A stretch of 16,568 nt of DNA, taken from Bryobacterales bacterium (lineage in GTDB: Bacteria; Acidobacteriota; Terriglobia; Bryobacterales; Bryobacteraceae). The DNA lies in assembly GCA_003487005.1 (NCBI GenBank), contig DNFG01000245.1, positions 243-16,810 of the forward strand. Reading direction: 5' to 3'. The first letter of the stretch is position 1; each line of letters begins with the position of its first letter. The notes below the pieces were generated by a model. That model worked only from the letters and a program-made list of their open reading frames with translations, was not told the DNA's origin and did no database searches. Below are positions 15,112 to 16,568 of the stretch, piece by piece. The translations under genes were made by a program, and so were the position numbers.

Positions 15112-15204
15112 GGTGGTGGTAGTGGCGCGGACCCCCTCCGGGAAGGCGCGCCTCGCGTAACTCCAGTTTAACGCGCAAACCGTTGCTGCTACTATGCTGG
15201 TGGC
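15112..15204. promoter_or_regulatory. Divergent promoter region, kgd / metallophosphoesterase
   Basis: A 93-bp gap. On the + strand TTTAAC (15167-15172) and TACTAT (15190-15195) are separated by exactly 17 bases, a plausible sigma-70-type promoter; the -10 box ends 9 bases before the phosphoesterase ATG. For kgd no comparably good pair is visible on the - strand. Confidence 0.4.
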
Positions 15205-15798
15205 ATGAAGTTGCTGGTCTTTTCCGACATCCACGGCGATCTGGCCGCGCTGGAACGCCTGCTGGCCATCGAGGCGGATTACTATATTGCGGCTGGCGAC
15301 CTGGCGAACTTCGCGAAGGGCCTGGACAAGGCGGCGGCGGTGCTGGCCTCGCGCAAGGACCGGGTGTGGCTGCTGCCGGGCAATCACGAGCACGAAACCG
15401 CGACGTCGGCGCTGTGCGCGGAGCATGGATTCGGCGACCTGCACCGGAACTCGTTCGAGGCCGAAGGGTGGCACGTCGCGGGGCTGGGCCATTCGAATCC
15501 GACGCCATTCGATACGCCGGGGGAGTCGCCGGAATCGGAACTGGCGGAGCGACTGGAGCCGTTCGCGACGCTGGACCCGCTGATTCTGGTGTGTCATTGC
15601 CCACCCAAGGGCTGTGCGCTGGATGAGGCGGGACCGGGCTTGCATTTCGGGTCGACGGCGATTGCTTCATTCATCGAGCGGGTGCAGCCCGAATGGTTTT
15701 TCTGCGGGCACATCCACGAGGCGGCCGGGCGGAAGGCGACGTTCGGGCGAACGATTGGGATCAATGCCGGGAAGAAGGGCTGGCTGCTGGAGGTTTGA
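15205..15798 (+). CDS. Calcineurin-like metallophosphoesterase
   Basis: A compact 197-residue cytoplasmic protein with every metal-binding block of the family: FSDIHGD (D8, H10), GDLANF (D32), LPGNHEHE (N60, H61), VCHCPP (H131) and CGHIHE (H169, H171). These bind two metal ions and hydrolyse phosphoesters. Its size and single-domain layout resemble small YfcE/MJ0936-like phosphodiesterases, but the substrate cannot be deduced. The start is the only sensible ATG, since the first beta strand begins at residue 3; the ribosome site (GGTGG) is weak. It is divergent from kgd. The last ~205 bases overlap, on the opposite strand, the nominal end of the GPKT-protein frame; conservation of both HTH-free metal blocks here shows this strand is the real one in the overlap. 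Confidence 0.92.
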   Translation: MKLLVFSDIHGDLAALERLLAIEADYYIAAGDLANFAKGLDKAAAVLASRKDRVWLLPGNHEHETATSALCAEHGFGDLHRNSFEAEGWHVAGLGHSNPTPFDTPGESPESELAERLEPFATLDPLILVCHCPPKGCALDEAGPGLHFGSTAIASFIERVQPEWFFCGHIHEAAGRKATFGRTIGINAGKKGWLLEV

Positions 15799-16253
15799 GG
15801 TCCGGCCGCTGTCTTCAATGACAAAGCCAGGATGGGCGTGCAGGTAGTCCGAATGGGGTCGGCTCGGGGTTCGCGCGGGGTCCGCCCGGCGTCCGCTCGG
15901 GGTCCGCTCGGGGTTCGAATGGGGGTTCGAATTGGGGTTCGAATCGAGGTCTCTTCGTTTAGAATGAATGGGTTGCGAAGATTCGGGGGGCAGTTTGCGA
16001 TAGGTGTTGAGGCGGTGATGGCGCGGAGGCGGAAGATGGAGCACTCGATGTGGGCGAGTTGCTGGACGAGATTGGCTTCGAAGCGGTTGGCGGGGGCCCA
16101 GGCGGCGAACAAGTGTCGATCGGTATCGAGGGGGACGCCGTGGCGGGAGAAGCGGCCGTGTTGGAGGTGATTGAGGGCCGAACGGACTTTGCCTGCGGCG
16201 GTTTTGGGGCCGCCGCTGGGGCGGCTATTGGTTGACTTTCTGTTTTTGCTCAT
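15594..16253 (-). CDS. GPKT-x2-GK hypothetical protein, C-terminus uncertain
   Basis: The N-terminal ~80 residues match a family of small proteins I associate with acidobacteria: a polar start, GGPKTAAGKVRSALNHLQHG (14-33), then an amphipathic helix, FEANLVQQLAHIECSIFRLR (58-77). Function is unknown to me. After NPFILNEE (94-101) the frame runs through the 11/12-bp tandem repeat as IRTP units, then on into sequence antisense to the phosphoesterase. The last ~75 residues are therefore suspect, and the true end may lie in another frame near 15815. The ATG at 16253 is preferred because the family motif begins a few residues later. TATAAA (16267-16272 on -) is a possible -10 box upstream. Confidence 0.6.
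   Translation of the reverse strand: MSKNRKSTNSRPSGGPKTAAGKVRSALNHLQHGRFSRHGVPLDTDRHLFAAWAPANRFEANLVQQLAHIECSIFRLRAITASTPIANCPPNLRNPFILNEETSIRTPIRTPIRTPSGPRADAGRTPREPRADPIRTTCTPILALSLKTAAGPQTSSSQPFFPALIPIVRPNVAFRPAASWMCPQKNHSGCTRSMNEAIAVDPKCKPGPASSSAQPLGGQ
15855..15944. repeat. 11/12-bp tandem repeat, eight units
   Basis: Read on the + strand, six 11-base units with consensus GGGGTYCGNNY (15855-15920) are followed by two 12-base units containing GGGGTTCGAAT (15921-15944). Units near the + end are the most alike. The array lies inside the GPKT-protein gene, and all three - strand frames are open through it. Confidence 0.85.
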
Positions 16254-16398
16254 GGCGAATACTCGGTTTATAAGGTCGGATACGGATGGGGGGAGTTGAG
16301 CGGCGGGTTCGGGCAAGTGACTGATTCGGTGGGGAAGATAAAGTTGAAACGGGTGTGAACCCCGGTTCGGGGCGGGGCGGAAATGGGGGTTGGGGGGA
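16254..16398 (-). promoter_or_regulatory. Intergenic gap upstream of the GPKT gene
   Basis: A 145-bp gap between two genes on the - strand. It holds the TATAAA at 16267-16272 and the hairpin CCCCG-AAC-CGGGG (16360-16372), which lies about 27 bases past the stop of the upstream partial gene. The hairpin lacks a T-tract, so its role as terminator is uncertain. Confidence 0.3.
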
Positions 16399-16566
16399 TT
16401 AGCGCTGGTGGTGGGCGAGGGTGGATTCGAGTTGGCGGAGGTGGGCGCGGGCGGTTTCGAGGTCGGTGGAGAGGCGGATGAGGCGGTCGCTGGAGGGGTC
16501 CTGGATGGCGCCGGCTTCCCCAGGGAAAAGAGGGACAGAGCCGTGTGGACCCACAACGCCGGCGGG
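16399..16566 (-). CDS. C-terminal fragment of an unidentified coiled-coil protein
   Basis: The frame is open from the window edge to a TAA at 16399-16401 and encodes 55 residues. It contains a Gly/Pro-rich part (VVGPHGSVPLFPGEAGAIQD) followed by a helix with coiled-coil-like leucine spacing (DRLIRLSTDLETARAHLRQL) and the end HHQR. Strong C-ending codon use like the neighbouring genes supports real coding. The family is not recognised; the 5' part lies beyond the window. Confidence 0.45.
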   Translation of the reverse strand, partial: PAGVVGPHGSVPLFPGEAGAIQDPSSDRLIRLSTDLETARAHLRQLESTLAHHQR

Positions 16567-16568
16567 GG

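Noticed and set aside
13354..15171. A 605-codon open frame on the + strand antisense to kgd
   Set aside because: It mirrors the codon structure of the well-supported kgd gene on the other strand and shows no recognisable motif; long antisense frames are expected in GC-rich genes.
15855..15944. CRISPR array
   Set aside because: Units are only 11-12 bases and directly adjacent, with no spacers and no cas genes.
15900..15950. A tRNA gene suggested by GGTTCGAATC
   Set aside because: No acceptor stem, D-arm or anticodon arm can be placed, and the motif is part of a tandem repeat.

Overview
The window reads as a piece of a GC-rich chromosome, most likely from an acidobacterium of the Solibacter/Bryobacter type. 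This is an inference from three things: a Kgd-type fused 2-oxoglutarate dehydrogenase, a small GPKT-x2-GK protein of a kind I associate with acidobacteria, and very C-ending codon use. No rRNA, tRNA, transposase, integrase, phage gene or CRISPR array is visible. The window is almost fully coding and looks chromosomal rather than mobile.

Layout. (1) 3-2967, + strand: the 3' part of a penicillin-acylase family hydrolase whose first ~230 bases look corrupted by G and C homopolymers, then a short AraC-type regulator and a VOC (glyoxalase-fold) protein, closely spaced. (2) 3066-3377, - strand: a solitary DUF433 antitoxin-like protein. (3) 3430-6844, + strand: three head-to-tail paralogous genes for Tat-signal exported proteins of unknown function, chained by ATGA stop/start overlaps. 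(4) 6866-8263, - strand: an NYN-domain (LabA/DUF88) predicted ribonuclease with a charged RE/RD-repeat linker and two OST-HTH/LOTUS-like domains. Ahead of it lies a 508-bp non-coding stretch rich in potential RNA hairpins, then a PAS-GGDEF diguanylate cyclase (8772-9725, -). (5) 9871-11377, + strand: PduO-type cobalamin adenosyltransferase and an exported nucleoside hydrolase, 7 bases apart. (6) 11380-15111, - strand: fused E2/E1 2-oxoglutarate dehydrogenase, divergent from a metallophosphoesterase (15205-15798, +). (7) 15594-16566, - strand: the GPKT protein carrying an 11/12-bp tandem repeat in its coding region, and the C-terminus of a coiled-coil protein running off the window.

The genes do not form one pathway. 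Likely functional groups are the AraC-VOC pair, the three-gene exported-protein cassette, and the adenosyltransferase/nucleoside hydrolase pair. The best candidates for something undescribed are the NYN-LOTUS protein with its structured upstream region, the triple paralogue cassette with mosaic sequence exchange, and the frame-shifting repeat in the GPKT gene. All functional calls rest on reading motifs by eye; no database search was run.
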